Origin: Lachnospiraceae bacterium AB2028
GTDB taxonomy: Bacteria > Bacillota > Clostridia > Lachnospirales > Lachnospiraceae
DNA: 64,000 bases
Direction: 5' to 3'
Assembly: GCA_000621425.1 (NCBI GenBank)
Contig: JHYJ01000006.1
Location: 248,001-312,000, forward strand
Positions 26,201 to 34,175 of this stretch are shown here, piece by piece; position 1 is the first letter of the stretch; every line of letters begins with the position of its first letter. Below the pieces are notes generated by a model. That model ran no database searches, was not told the DNA's origin, and saw only the letters and a program-made list of their open reading frames with translations. The position numbers and the translations under genes were made by a program.

Positions 26201-26405
26201 GGAACGTCTTAAGGCGGAGGCTGAGGAAAAGAGAAAGAAAGAAGAGGAAGAAAAGAAGAAAAAGGAAGAAGAAAAGAAAAAGCAGGAGGAAGAGGCTGCA
26301 AAGAAACTGGAGGCAGAAAAGCAGAAGAAGCTGTCAGAAGAAGAACTGAAGAAAATAGAAGAAGAAAAGAAAAAGGAAAAAGAGAAAAATAACGGAGGAA
26401 AATAG
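23226..26405 (+). CDS. Very large charged protein with repeated short motifs and a hydrophobic core
   Basis: A 1059-residue protein of unknown function; ATG 23226 follows the strong site AAGGAGGGG. Residues 1-265 are Lys/Glu/Asp-rich and probably disordered. They carry four copies of a motif like G-x-E-L-x-x-I/L, for example VGVELEEI, VGNELEKI and VGAELVDL. Residues about 270-420 are basic and aromatic with two RNWFH-K segments. About 620-830 is Gly/Ala-rich and hydrophobic, with stretches such as GGVVNAVGGVLMATG that could insert into membranes or pack as amphipathic helices. The last 65 residues are an almost pure Lys/Glu coiled coil. No signal peptide is present. Lying between an AAA+ ATPase and a small acidic-tailed protein, it may be a cargo or effector (inference). 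Confidence 0.75.
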   Translation: MESIDFEILEEQNLKDDKDRTKEEKEVDKGLQELIDKVGKTDNDIGSGSKKNGGNLFSRFFGKLFSKSTKDTGELEIELQEIKPEALIDDADGGVDLKEEKKETDKEKVNEKNNQEAEEGNKKEVKADQKKAENKKGKVDKIDDVGVELEEIRDKFTADDKNDVDKNDDANDTGKADAVDDITGVGNELEKIVQNFDNDDDEKKTGEEQKKNSKSKTKSGTKSKKSAQDYVGAELVDLDEKLGEDGDAEEEIPEKSEYVYDPKLHWGTTNLLHSFIYQKGEKYNFDDHGTIRNWFHKKIFGSYSSQEKSRRDLKKAEIKHKKEEEESGRFYGDDFSYKRWEHNAARNWFHDKWYHLKNAHRKSVDRFYRYNEDYNKMPWYKRAIWCVKNPLARIMVNFPSTHFGTQAREDRLERMRKLYRQAISEGIIPKSKLGDLDYDPLTGAEGHMTRASEQKQQAFEVSKLSEEKKTNIDHLKAARAAVLRQLMMINDTKDLVVSKCVSQGEDPKAGVMEYMKTDEVRTALVLHLNGLKRADWEIAKIEAKENKKEMPDESKDPAKNPIKVAEGEEGVEELTKLVNEALGRTEGTDIVPKNTLNKTSNDFLKESNAIEDHESKQSSTTLLNVASIGANSMISYKLGGPALIGTDMALAYQSYKDKERAESKGDTISARKYRAAEYKYAADVIDRIGGMYAMAKGLQGSAAAGTVGFGTIIAGATDVVSGSLSKSHFNDVIKDMEEIKGEQEDKNSRKYKMIDMIGSTAEAEKSGSIGQIVGGVVNAVGGVLMATGALSMLGLIVSVGSMGINMLGDSISEGKKKDKAASNVNIEMGLVERQRALWKYYLDHGGQPDEYSRGITKRAVLMEEGFEKGTRSQAAFQQRISYAQKIADNLNSDKPDPTYEKMVKSLRIEKGEDGVYHMEAIATGLGADSKNIARTFLNSTSDNEFIDVAEKMKRRNSDVAYKHFKNMGVILTDSRGNGTDSVGDALKEIEEKERLKAEAEEKRKKEEEEKKKKEEEKKKQEEEAAKKLEAEKQKKLSEEELKKIEEEKKKEKEKNNGGK

Positions 26406-26407
26406 AA

Positions 26408-26947
26408 TTGACAGCGGCAGCAGTAAATAGCATGTTTGAAAAAGTAAATAAAGGTTTAACTGAGTCTCTGGAAGAAAAAGGCTATGAGCTGGTAAATGGT
26501 CCCAGTGAAGAACAGGATACCCATGAGGGGCAGATTGGCGGATATCTTGTGGCCAATGTTCCTTTTAATAAAGCAGGGGACAGGGTTCTTATGGAGATGG
26601 CGGTTTTTGAACTGTTTGATGCAAAGGTACTCCGTTATGATACGACGATATTTGCAAATATCACGAATGATGGTGTAGATTCCCTAACCGGAGTGTTAGA
26701 GGAATTAAATCTTTTATGTCCTTTCGGTCATTTCGGCATATTTGACGGGGAGCTGTATCACAGGTATTCTGTTATTCTTCCTGAGTTTACTGCATCTAAA
26801 AGTGATAAAATATCTGAGGCCGTACTTTGGGATATTGATACCATAAGAAAGATATTGGCAATTAATTTTAGTTCCCTGGAAGAAGCACTTGAGGATGATG
26901 ACGAATACTTAAGGCTTAAGAAAAAGAAGGGGACTAAGAAAAAATAA
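26408..26947 (+). CDS. Small protein of the AAA+ module, possible YbjN/chaperone-like fold
   Basis: A 179-residue protein starting at TTG 26408 with GGAGG nine bases upstream; it begins three bases after the stop of the large gene, so the two are translationally coupled. The pattern of helix, five-strand sheet and helix, with GIFDGELYHRYSVILPEF in the middle, recalls the YbjN and type III secretion chaperone fold. That is a weak resemblance by eye. The C-terminus is acidic and then Lys-rich (EDDDEYLRLKKKKG). Close coupling to a very large charged protein suggests a chaperone or immunity role (inference). The downstream ABC transporter begins 19 bases later with its own ribosome site. Confidence 0.6.
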   Translation: MTAAAVNSMFEKVNKGLTESLEEKGYELVNGPSEEQDTHEGQIGGYLVANVPFNKAGDRVLMEMAVFELFDAKVLRYDTTIFANITNDGVDSLTGVLEELNLLCPFGHFGIFDGELYHRYSVILPEFTASKSDKISEAVLWDIDTIRKILAINFSSLEEALEDDDEYLRLKKKKGTKKK

Positions 26948-26966
26948 TTTATAGGAGATAAGAACT

Positions 26967-28058
26967 ATGAAAAAAAGAACTTTTTGTTTGATGGCAGCTG
27001 CGGTTGCCTTGTTTGCGTTTGCTGCAGGATGCACTGATGCCGGACAGGGAACGGTCCAGGAGACATCTCAGGAAACAGCGGAAGGGACAACAGAAGAAAC
27101 TACAGAAGAAACTACAGAAGAAACTACAGAAGAAACTACAGAAGAAACTACAGAAGAGAATACGGAATCTCAGGCAGAAGGACAGATCCGTGTAGGCTCA
27201 CTTAAAGGCCCTACTACTATGGGGTTAGTAAACCTGATGAAGGACAGCGAGAATGGGGATGCCCTTGGTAATTACAGTTTTACTATGGAAACGGACGCAT
27301 CTGTGCTGATGGCATCCATGATAAGCGGTGACATTGATATAGCACTGGTGCCTGCCAATATGGCGTCAATAATGTACAACAAAACTGAAGGTCAGGTGAG
27401 CGTCATCGATATAAATACCCTTGGGGTTTTGGAGTGTGTAACCGGCAATCCGGATGTTGCATCCATAGAGGATCTGGCAGGCCAGACTATAGTGACTACA
27501 GGACAGGGAACTACGCCGGAGTATGTCCTGGAATACCTGCTTTCAGAATATGATGTAGAGGGGTATACACTGGACTTTAAGTCTGAGGCAACCGAGGTGG
27601 CTGCTGCGCTGCAGGCTGACAGCAATACCGTAGCGGTATTGCCCCAGCCCTTTGCTACAGTAGCCTGTGCGCAGAACGAAGGCGTAGCAAGTGTATTTAC
27701 ACTTACCGATGTATGGGATGGACTTGATAACGGCTCAAAGCTGCTTACCGGCGTGACTGTTGTAAGGAATGATTACCTGAATAACAATACCGAGGCAGTG
27801 GAGCTTTTCCTTTCTGAGCATAAAGCAAGTGCAGAGGCGGCAGTGAGCGATGTGGAGGGGACATCAGAGCTTATTGCTGAGTACGGAATAATAGAGAAGG
27901 CACCTGTTGCCGCAAAGGCACTTCCCAAGTGTAACATAGTCTGCATCACTGGGGATGATATGAAGGCTTATCTGTCCGGATATCTTCAGGTGCTTTATGA
28001 GGCAGATCCTACATCGGTAGGCGGGGCACTTCCTGAAGATAGTTTTTATGCAGAGTAA
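26967..28058 (+). CDS. ABC transporter substrate-binding lipoprotein (SsuA/NMT1-like)
   Basis: The extracytoplasmic binding component of the transporter encoded by the next two genes; 363 residues, ribosome site AGGAGA. The lipobox is FAAGC with Cys22. A Thr/Glu linker made of TEET repeats (about residues 42-65) tethers the domain to the membrane. The mature domain starts near IRVGSLKGPTTMGLVNLM, the usual entry of the SsuA/THI5/NMT1 superfamily, and contains GDIDIALVPANMASIMYN and a TGQGTTPEYVLEYLL binding-site segment. The ligand cannot be predicted; sulfonates, nitrate, thiamine precursors and others share this fold. The gene overlaps the permease gene by 11 bases. Confidence 0.88.
   Translation: MKKRTFCLMAAAVALFAFAAGCTDAGQGTVQETSQETAEGTTEETTEETTEETTEETTEETTEENTESQAEGQIRVGSLKGPTTMGLVNLMKDSENGDALGNYSFTMETDASVLMASMISGDIDIALVPANMASIMYNKTEGQVSVIDINTLGVLECVTGNPDVASIEDLAGQTIVTTGQGTTPEYVLEYLLSEYDVEGYTLDFKSEATEVAAALQADSNTVAVLPQPFATVACAQNEGVASVFTLTDVWDGLDNGSKLLTGVTVVRNDYLNNNTEAVELFLSEHKASAEAAVSDVEGTSELIAEYGIIEKAPVAAKALPKCNIVCITGDDMKAYLSGYLQVLYEADPTSVGGALPEDSFYAE
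27090..27161 (+). repeat. 12-base tandem repeat in the lipoprotein linker
   Basis: Five perfect copies of ACAGAAGAAACT (27090-27149) are followed by one degenerate copy. Each copy encodes Thr-Glu-Glu-Thr in frame, so copy number changes would alter linker length without breaking the reading frame. Confidence 0.95.
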
Positions 28059-28794
28059 ATTTAGAAAGTTTTTGGTGCTTTTGCTATGGATCGCTGTCTG
28101 GCAGATAATTTCCGTCATAGTCGGAAATGTATTTGTGATAGTAGGTCCATGGGAGACCTTATTGGCATTGTTCAGGCTTATAGGCGAGGGGAGTTTTTTC
28201 CCTTCTGTCGGCAAAAGCCTTGCCTGCATAATCTGCGGCTTTTTTGCAGGAAGCCTGCTGGGTGGAATTTCAGCAGTTTTTGGATACAGGTTCAGGCTAT
28301 TTAGTGAAATTGTAGAGCCTTTTTTTAAGATAATAAAAACGGTTCCGGTGGTAAGTTTTATAATCCTTGTACTTATATGGTTCAGCAAGGATCTGACTGC
28401 GACGCTTATAAGCATGACGGTAACGGCCCCTGTCATCTACTATAATATAAAGGCAGGGCTGGAAAGTACGGACAGGCAGCTGCTGGAGATGGCAGAGGTA
28501 TTCCGGGTGGGTCCGGGAAGTAAACTTGCCTATATCTATCTGCCGGGACTTAAGCCTTTTATAGTGAGTTCGGTGCAGACTGCTTTCGGAATGGCATGGA
28601 AGAGCGGGGCGGCGGCAGAGGTCATAGGCCAGCCGCTTATGACTATAGGTAATGGCCTGTACAGGGGTAAAATCAACCTGGCAACTGACGAGGTGCTTGC
28701 ATGGACAGTGGCAATTGTTGTTTTGTCCGTGATAACGGAGCATATGCTTATGTTTGTGGTTAGGAAGGCATGTCCAGGCAATGATAAGGCTTGA
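28048..28794 (+). CDS. ABC transporter permease (SsuC-like)
   Basis: The membrane component of the transporter; 248 residues with about six hydrophobic helices and the BPD_transp_1 pattern. The EAA-like loop lies near residue 150 (LLEMAEVFRVGPGSKLAYIYLPGL), where it contacts the ATPase. The start lies inside the end of the binding-protein gene and its end overlaps the ATPase gene by 14 bases, so the three are tightly coupled. It is the SsuC/TauC type by size and order. Confidence 0.92.
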   Translation: MQSKFRKFLVLLLWIAVWQIISVIVGNVFVIVGPWETLLALFRLIGEGSFFPSVGKSLACIICGFFAGSLLGGISAVFGYRFRLFSEIVEPFFKIIKTVPVVSFIILVLIWFSKDLTATLISMTVTAPVIYYNIKAGLESTDRQLLEMAEVFRVGPGSKLAYIYLPGLKPFIVSSVQTAFGMAWKSGAAAEVIGQPLMTIGNGLYRGKINLATDEVLAWTVAIVVLSVITEHMLMFVVRKACPGNDKA

Positions 28795-29341
28795 AAATAT
28801 AGTAAAATCTTATGACGGCCACAAGGTGCTGGAGGGCTTTTCAGCAGATATCGGAGATGGTGAGACCGTGATACTATACGGTGACTCCGGTGCCGGAAAG
28901 ACTACCCTGTTACGGCTTGTGCTTGGACTTGAAAAGCCTGATGCGGGCAAAATAGATACATCCGGAGCGGATTTCTCGGTGGTTTTTCAGGAGGACAGGC
29001 TTTGCGCATATGCTGATGCGGTGGAAAATGTTACAATGGTAACTAAGGCGCTGTCGAAGGCGGAGGCGGAGAGTGAACTCAGGAGGCTGCTGCCTGAAGA
29101 CAGGCTCCATATTCCGGTATGTGAGCTGTCCGGCGGGGAAAAGAGAAGGGTGGCGATAGTAAGGTCTATGGGCCACTCGGCTGATGTATATCTTCTGGAT
29201 GAGCCTTTTACGGGGCTTGATGAAGATATGAAGCAGAAGGCAATGGAATATATTTTTGAAAAGACTGTCGGCAAAATGCTTATCATAACGGCTCATGAAG
29301 AGTGGCAGTACGATAAGGGCAGAAAGATAGAGATAAAGTAA
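28781..29341 (+). CDS. ABC transporter ATP-binding protein
   Basis: The ATPase driving the transporter. ATG 28781 (MIRLENIVKSY) is preferred to the earlier in-frame start, which would add residues unusual for the family. It is 186 residues, short for a SsuB-type ATPase of about 230-250, with a compressed region between Walker A and signature. Walker A is YGDSGAGKTT, the Q-loop is VFQEDRL, the signature is LSGGEKRR, Walker B is VYLLDEPFTGLD, and the switch His is in ITAHE. All catalytic elements are present, so it is probably functional despite its size. Confidence 0.92.
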   Translation: MIRLENIVKSYDGHKVLEGFSADIGDGETVILYGDSGAGKTTLLRLVLGLEKPDAGKIDTSGADFSVVFQEDRLCAYADAVENVTMVTKALSKAEAESELRRLLPEDRLHIPVCELSGGEKRRVAIVRSMGHSADVYLLDEPFTGLDEDMKQKAMEYIFEKTVGKMLIITAHEEWQYDKGRKIEIK

Positions 29342-29424
29342 CTGGAGAGGCCGGAAGGGTTCTGAACAGTTACGTGATAAAAACAGTAAAGAACAGTTAA
29401 AATAAAAACAGGAGGTTACGGAAA

Positions 29425-30933
29425 ATGATCACAAATGACGGAGGACTGGTAAGGTTTAAGCATGATGTCGTTGAAGAGGTCTGCAGGCTTGCCTGGGAGG
29501 ATAATCTCAACGAAGAAACAAAGAACGAACTTGTTTATAAGCTTATACCCGGCCCGAAGCCTAAGTTCAGATGCTGCATATATAAGGAAAGGGAGATAGT
29601 CAGGGAGCGTATCCGTCTTGCCTGTGCAGAGAATACATCTGACAATCCTGATTCAAAAAATGTGGTGCAGGTCATAAATGCAGCCTGTGACGGATGTCCC
29701 ACATCGTCTTATTCCGTTACGGATAACTGCAGATTCTGTCTGGGCAAGGCCTGCAAGAGCAGCTGTAAGTTTGATGCAATATCCCCCGGGGAAATCCGTA
29801 TGCATATAGATTCATCAAAGTGTAAGGAATGCGGAATGTGTGCCCAGAGCTGTCCTTATGATGCTATCGTACATCTTGAGAGACCCTGTAAAAAGGTATG
29901 TCCCGTGAATGCGATAACATATGATGAGAACGGTATCTGTAAGATTGATGAGAAAAAGTGCATAAGCTGCGGGCACTGCATACACTCATGTCCGTTCGGT
30001 GCAATCGGTTCCAAGACATATTTAGTTCCTATCATAAAAGACATACTGGCAGGAAAAGAGGTTATTGCCATGACTGCGCCTGCTATAGAAGGCCAGTTCG
30101 GTAATGACATAAGCATGGCAGCAATTAGGGCAAGCATAAAGAAACTTGGTTTCTCTGATATGGTAGAAGTAGGCTTAGGCGGCGACATGACCGCTGCATA
30201 CGAGTCCTTAGAGTGGACCCATGCGAAAAAAGAAGGACGTAAGATGACTACATCCTGCTGTCCGGCCTTCATAAATATGCTGAGGAAGCATTTCCCGGAC
30301 CAGTATAAGGAAAATATGTCATCCATAGTTTCGCCCATGTGTGCTATTTCAAGATACTTAAAGCTTACTCATCCCGGATGCGTTACTGTATTCATAGGTC
30401 CCTGCATAGCAAAGAAGTCAGAGGTTCTGGATCCCACTGTTCCGGATAATGCAGATTATGTAATAACATTCGGCGAACTCATAGCCCTTCTCAGATCAAA
30501 GGATGTAAAGATTGAGCCTGTTGAAGGGGATTATCAGGAATCATCCCTGTTCGGAAAGAAGTTTGCAGGCTCCGGCGGAGTGGCTGAGGCTGTTATCGAG
30601 TGCATGCATGAGAGAGGCGAAAGCACGGATGACTTAAAGCTCAGAAAAGCAGCTGGCGGAAAGGAATGCTTTACGGCACTTGCGCTGCTGAAGGCAGGAA
30701 GGCTTCCTGAGGATTTCATAGAAGGAATGGTATGTCCCGGCGGCTGCGTAGGCGGACCTTCCAAGCACAAGACAGAGCAGGAAGTACTGAAGGCAAGGAA
30801 CAAGCTCTTTGAGAACGCTGATGACAGGAAGATAATTCCTAATCTTGCCGACTATCCTATGACGGAGTTCTCGATGCACAGAAGCGGCGATATGGATCCG
30901 GAGATGACCAAGGAAGTGCTGAAGACGGTGTAA
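29425..30933 (+). CDS. Monomeric [FeFe] hydrogenase-like protein, group B type
   Basis: A 502-residue protein with N-terminal ferredoxin-type clusters (about 95-190; CKECGMCAQSCP and CISCGHCIHSCP) and a C-terminal H-cluster domain. H-cluster motifs are TSCCPAF (276-282), GPCIAKKSE near 325, and CPGGCVGGP near 437. The PAF and IGPC variants differ from canonical TSCCPAW and MPC and match the group B hydrogenases common in Clostridia and Bacteroidetes, whose role is poorly defined. It would couple reduced ferredoxin to hydrogen, or sense redox state. Ribosome site CAGGAGG. Maturases HydE, HydF and HydG are not in this window. The ABC transporter just upstream has no known link to it. Confidence 0.85.
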   Translation: MITNDGGLVRFKHDVVEEVCRLAWEDNLNEETKNELVYKLIPGPKPKFRCCIYKEREIVRERIRLACAENTSDNPDSKNVVQVINAACDGCPTSSYSVTDNCRFCLGKACKSSCKFDAISPGEIRMHIDSSKCKECGMCAQSCPYDAIVHLERPCKKVCPVNAITYDENGICKIDEKKCISCGHCIHSCPFGAIGSKTYLVPIIKDILAGKEVIAMTAPAIEGQFGNDISMAAIRASIKKLGFSDMVEVGLGGDMTAAYESLEWTHAKKEGRKMTTSCCPAFINMLRKHFPDQYKENMSSIVSPMCAISRYLKLTHPGCVTVFIGPCIAKKSEVLDPTVPDNADYVITFGELIALLRSKDVKIEPVEGDYQESSLFGKKFAGSGGVAEAVIECMHERGESTDDLKLRKAAGGKECFTALALLKAGRLPEDFIEGMVCPGGCVGGPSKHKTEQEVLKARNKLFENADDRKIIPNLADYPMTEFSMHRSGDMDPEMTKEVLKTV

Positions 30934-30969
30934 CTAAATAAACGGATAGCTATTAGGAAATGTTATCAT

Positions 30970-31006
30970 AAAGGCGGTGTTGTTATATAATGCCGCCTTT
31001 TGTTTG
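30970..31006 (+). terminator. Terminator after the hydrogenase gene
   Basis: AAAGGCGG (30970-30977) pairs with CCGCCTTT (30993-31000) around a 15-base loop, followed by a T-rich tail. It separates the hydrogenase from pyrC. Confidence 0.75.
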
Positions 31007-31074
31007 GAAAGATGGCCTTTAGGCGGTATGGATTTGTGTACGGAATCAGTTCGGATAACAGGAGAAGATGTGAT

Positions 31075-32364
31075 ATGGAAAGACTGCTTATAAAAAACGG
31101 CAAAGTGGTAAATCCGGAAGGAAAGAGCGGAATGCTTGATATCCTTATTGAGGATGGTGCTGTAAAACAGATTGCGGATGCAGGAGAAATCAATGCTGAT
31201 TCTGCGAGTGATCCGTCAGGCCTGAAAACCATTGATGTGTCAGGCTGCATAGTTTCACCGGGCTTTATAGATGTCCATACCCATTTCAGGGATCCGGGGC
31301 AGACACATAAGGAGGATATTTTTACCGGAGCAGAAGCTGCAAAAAGGGGCGGTTATACTTCGGTTGTGCTTATGGCAAATACTATCCCTGCAGTGGACAA
31401 TACGGAAACTCTTGAATATGTTTTGGAACGGGGAAGACAGACCGGAATCAATGTTTTAACCTGTGCAAATGTTACCGTTGGGATGCAGGGAAAAGAGCTA
31501 GTAGATATGGATGCTCTTAAAGCTGCAGGGGCGGCTGGCTTTACGGATGATGGAAAGCCGCTTTTGGATGCGGATCTGGTAAAGAGGGCAATGAAAAAAA
31601 GTGCGGCCCTTGGAATGATACTCAGTTTCCATGAGGAGGATCCTGCATTTATCAAAAACAACGGTGTAAACCATGGAAAGGCATCTGAACATTTTGGCAT
31701 ATACGGCTCCGACCGTGAGGCTGAGATTTCCATGATAAGGCGTGATATAGAACTGGCACTTGAAACCGGCGCGGAGATAGATATACAGCACATAAGTACT
31801 GCCGAGGGTGTGGAGCTTGTAAGGGAAGCAAGGAAAAAGAGCGCGAAGATCCATGCAGAGGCAACACCCCATCATTTTTCGCTCACGGAAGATGCGGCAA
31901 TTGAACATGGTACCCTTGCAAAGATGAACCCGCCCCTTAGGACAGAGGCAGACAGATTGGCGGTAGCGGAAGGACTGCGTGACGGTACTATAGAGATGAT
32001 TGCAACAGACCACGCTCCCCATAGCGCAGAAGAAAAGAGCAAGCCTATAACAGAGGCACCAAGCGGTATCATAGGTTTGGAAACAATGCTGCCCCTTGCA
32101 ATTATGAATCTGGTGGAGCCGGGGGTACTCAGTATAGAACAGTTTGTTGAAAGGGCCAGCTGCGGACCGGCAAAGGTTTACGGTCTGGATGCCGGCGTTA
32201 TAAAGGAAGGGATGCAGGCAGATATTTGTATCTTTGATTCCCGGGGAAAGTGGATTGCAGGGGACTACCGTTCTAAATCATCTAACTCGCCGTTTACCGG
32301 CCAGGAGATGCGGGGAATGGTAAAATGGACGATATGCAGGGGCACGGTGGTGTACGAGGCTTGA
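31075..32364 (+). CDS. pyrC: Dihydroorotase
   Basis: Cyclises carbamoyl-aspartate to dihydroorotate in pyrimidine synthesis. It is 429 residues from ATG 31075, preceded by GGAGAAG; the longer frame from 31000 has no ribosome site. It is an amidohydrolase with metal-binding DVHTHFRDPG near residue 60, the HAEATPHHFSL segment with metal-binding histidines, and ATDHAPHS with the catalytic Asp near residue 305. It belongs to the class I dihydroorotases typical of Firmicutes. pyrK and pyrD follow, so the window carries a partial de novo pyrimidine cluster. Confidence 0.96.
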   Translation: MERLLIKNGKVVNPEGKSGMLDILIEDGAVKQIADAGEINADSASDPSGLKTIDVSGCIVSPGFIDVHTHFRDPGQTHKEDIFTGAEAAKRGGYTSVVLMANTIPAVDNTETLEYVLERGRQTGINVLTCANVTVGMQGKELVDMDALKAAGAAGFTDDGKPLLDADLVKRAMKKSAALGMILSFHEEDPAFIKNNGVNHGKASEHFGIYGSDREAEISMIRRDIELALETGAEIDIQHISTAEGVELVREARKKSAKIHAEATPHHFSLTEDAAIEHGTLAKMNPPLRTEADRLAVAEGLRDGTIEMIATDHAPHSAEEKSKPITEAPSGIIGLETMLPLAIMNLVEPGVLSIEQFVERASCGPAKVYGLDAGVIKEGMQADICIFDSRGKWIAGDYRSKSSNSPFTGQEMRGMVKWTICRGTVVYEA

Positions 32365-32383
32365 TGCAAGCTTAAGTCAATTA

Positions 32384-32392
32384 TGCTATAAT
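32384..32392 (+). promoter_or_regulatory. Extended -10 promoter before pyrK
   Basis: TGC immediately precedes a perfect TATAAT (32387-32392), an extended -10 element about 37 bases before the pyrK start. The -35 position is poor. It suggests pyrK-pyrD can be expressed apart from pyrC. Confidence 0.5.
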
Positions 32393-32428
32393 GTACAAAA
32401 TAGTTGTATGTTTTTTTGGAGCTAAAAA

Positions 32429-33208
32429 ATGAAACGAAAAGAAAACGCACAGATAATCGAACAGGTGGAGCTTGCACCGGGAATCTGGTCATTAAAGCTT
32501 AAAACTGAGATGGCGAAGGAGGCTGTTCCGGGGCAGTTTATTGGAATATACCCGAAGGACGGGAGCAGGCTGCTCATGCGTCCCATCAGCATCTGTGACG
32601 CAGATTCAGATGAAGGTATCCTGCGGGTAGTATACAGGGCAGGTGGATCCGGTACTAAGGAAATATCAGCTTACAAGGCTTGTGAGACTGTCGATATCCT
32701 GGGAATTCTTGGCAACGGATACGATATGGATGCCGTAAAGGGAAAGAAAGTACTGCTGTTAGGCGGAGGCATTGGAATACCACCTATGCTTTACGGATGT
32801 AAGGCCCTTAAGGAAAATGGCATAGACTGTGCGGCAGTGCTTGGCTATGCGGACAGCAATATGTTCCTGAAGGATGATTTTGAGGCTGTGTGTGATACTC
32901 ATATAGCAACCATGGACGGGAGCTTTGGTACAAAGGGTACCGTAATAGATGCGCTTAACGAACAGGGAGTGTCAGGTGATGTGATATTTGCCTGCGGTCC
33001 TATGCCTATGCTTCGCGCCATAAAGTCTTATGCGGCTGAGAAGGGGATGGAAGCATACATTTCCCTTGAAGAGCGTATGGCCTGCGGTGTGGGTGCATGT
33101 CTCGGCTGCGTAACAAAGACCGTGAATGTTGATCACCATACTCATGTTAAGAACAGCCGGATCTGTGTGGAAGGACCTGTGTTTAAGGCTGAGGATGTTG
33201 ATATCTGA
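32429..33208 (+). CDS. pyrK: Dihydroorotate dehydrogenase electron-transfer subunit
   Basis: The FAD and [2Fe-2S] subunit that passes electrons between NAD and PyrD in class 1B dihydroorotate dehydrogenase. It is 259 residues. FAD-binding LLMRPISICDAD is near residue 50, the NAD-binding KVLLLGGGIGIPPML near 110, and the iron-sulfur cysteines are in MACGVGACLGCVTK and SRICVEGP near the C-terminus. Ribosome site is GGAG. pyrD follows 20 bases later, as is usual for the two-subunit enzyme. Confidence 0.95.
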   Translation: MKRKENAQIIEQVELAPGIWSLKLKTEMAKEAVPGQFIGIYPKDGSRLLMRPISICDADSDEGILRVVYRAGGSGTKEISAYKACETVDILGILGNGYDMDAVKGKKVLLLGGGIGIPPMLYGCKALKENGIDCAAVLGYADSNMFLKDDFEAVCDTHIATMDGSFGTKGTVIDALNEQGVSGDVIFACGPMPMLRAIKSYAAEKGMEAYISLEERMACGVGACLGCVTKTVNVDHHTHVKNSRICVEGPVFKAEDVDI

Positions 33209-33228
33209 GTGATGGTCAGGAGAATAGG

Positions 33229-34134
33229 ATGAATACCAGAGTTAATATAGCAGGAATAGAATTAAAGAATCCCGTAATGACGGCATCCGGCACTTTCGGA
33301 TCGGGAATGGAATATGCGGAATTTGCAGATCTGAACCGTCTTGGGGCTGTAGTCACAAAGGGGGTTGCAAATGTGCCCTGGGCGGGGAATCCTACCCCAA
33401 GGGTCACTGAAGTATATGGCGGTATGCTCAATGCTATAGGTTTGCAGAATCCCGGTGTGGATGTTTTTATGGAAAGGGACCTGCCTTTCTTAAGTAAGTA
33501 TGATACAAGGGTGATCGTAAATGTCTGTGGCCATACCGTAGAGGAATACACTGAAACAGTTGAAAAGCTCAATTCTACGGACGTAGATCTTTATGAGATA
33601 AATCTTTCATGTCCCAATGTAAAGCAGGGGGCACTTGCCTTCGGTCAGGATCCAAAGGTTCTGGAAGAGACCACAAGAGCAATAAAGAGTGCATCAAAAA
33701 AGCCTGTGATAATAAAGCTTTCACCTAATGTTACCAGCATAGCCGATATGGCAAGGGCTGCGGAAGCAGGCGGAGCAGACTGCATATCCCTTATCAATAC
33801 CCTTATCGGCATGAAGATTGACATAAACAGAAGAAAATTTGTACTTGCAAATAAGACCGGCGGTTTCTCGGGCCCTTCAGTAAAGCCGGTGGCCGTTCGT
33901 ATGGTCTATGATGCCGCACACGCGGTAAAGATTCCTGTCATAGGAATGGGCGGCATCTCAAATGCGGAGGATGCCCTTGAATTCATTCTCGCAGGAGCAA
34001 CGGCAATTTCTGTCGGAACAGCCAACTTCCACGACCCCGGCACCACGATTAAGGTGATTGAGGGGATAGAGGAATATATGTCAAAGTATGGCGTGGCAGA
34101 CATAAATGAGCTTGTAGGAGCGGTGTCTGATTAA
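33229..34134 (+). CDS. pyrD: Dihydroorotate dehydrogenase, class 1B catalytic subunit
   Basis: Oxidises dihydroorotate to orotate using FMN. It is 301 residues with the family's TIM-barrel pattern: KNPVMTASGTFGSG near residue 13, LSCPNVKQG with the class 1 active-site Cys, and FMN-phosphate binding in GMGGISNAEDALEFILAGATAISVGTA near 245. Ribosome site is AGGAGAATAGG. It needs PyrK, encoded just upstream. The next gene (34176) begins after a 41-base gap without a terminator. Confidence 0.96.
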   Translation: MNTRVNIAGIELKNPVMTASGTFGSGMEYAEFADLNRLGAVVTKGVANVPWAGNPTPRVTEVYGGMLNAIGLQNPGVDVFMERDLPFLSKYDTRVIVNVCGHTVEEYTETVEKLNSTDVDLYEINLSCPNVKQGALAFGQDPKVLEETTRAIKSASKKPVIIKLSPNVTSIADMARAAEAGGADCISLINTLIGMKIDINRRKFVLANKTGGFSGPSVKPVAVRMVYDAAHAVKIPVIGMGGISNAEDALEFILAGATAISVGTANFHDPGTTIKVIEGIEEYMSKYGVADINELVGAVSD

Positions 34135-34175
34135 CGAAATTATATTTATAGTGTATTTTGAAAGGAGGCGGTTTC

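Noticed and set aside
27090-27161. CRISPR-like repeats
   Set aside because: The repeats are 12 bases, contiguous and in frame inside a gene; there are no spacers or cas genes.
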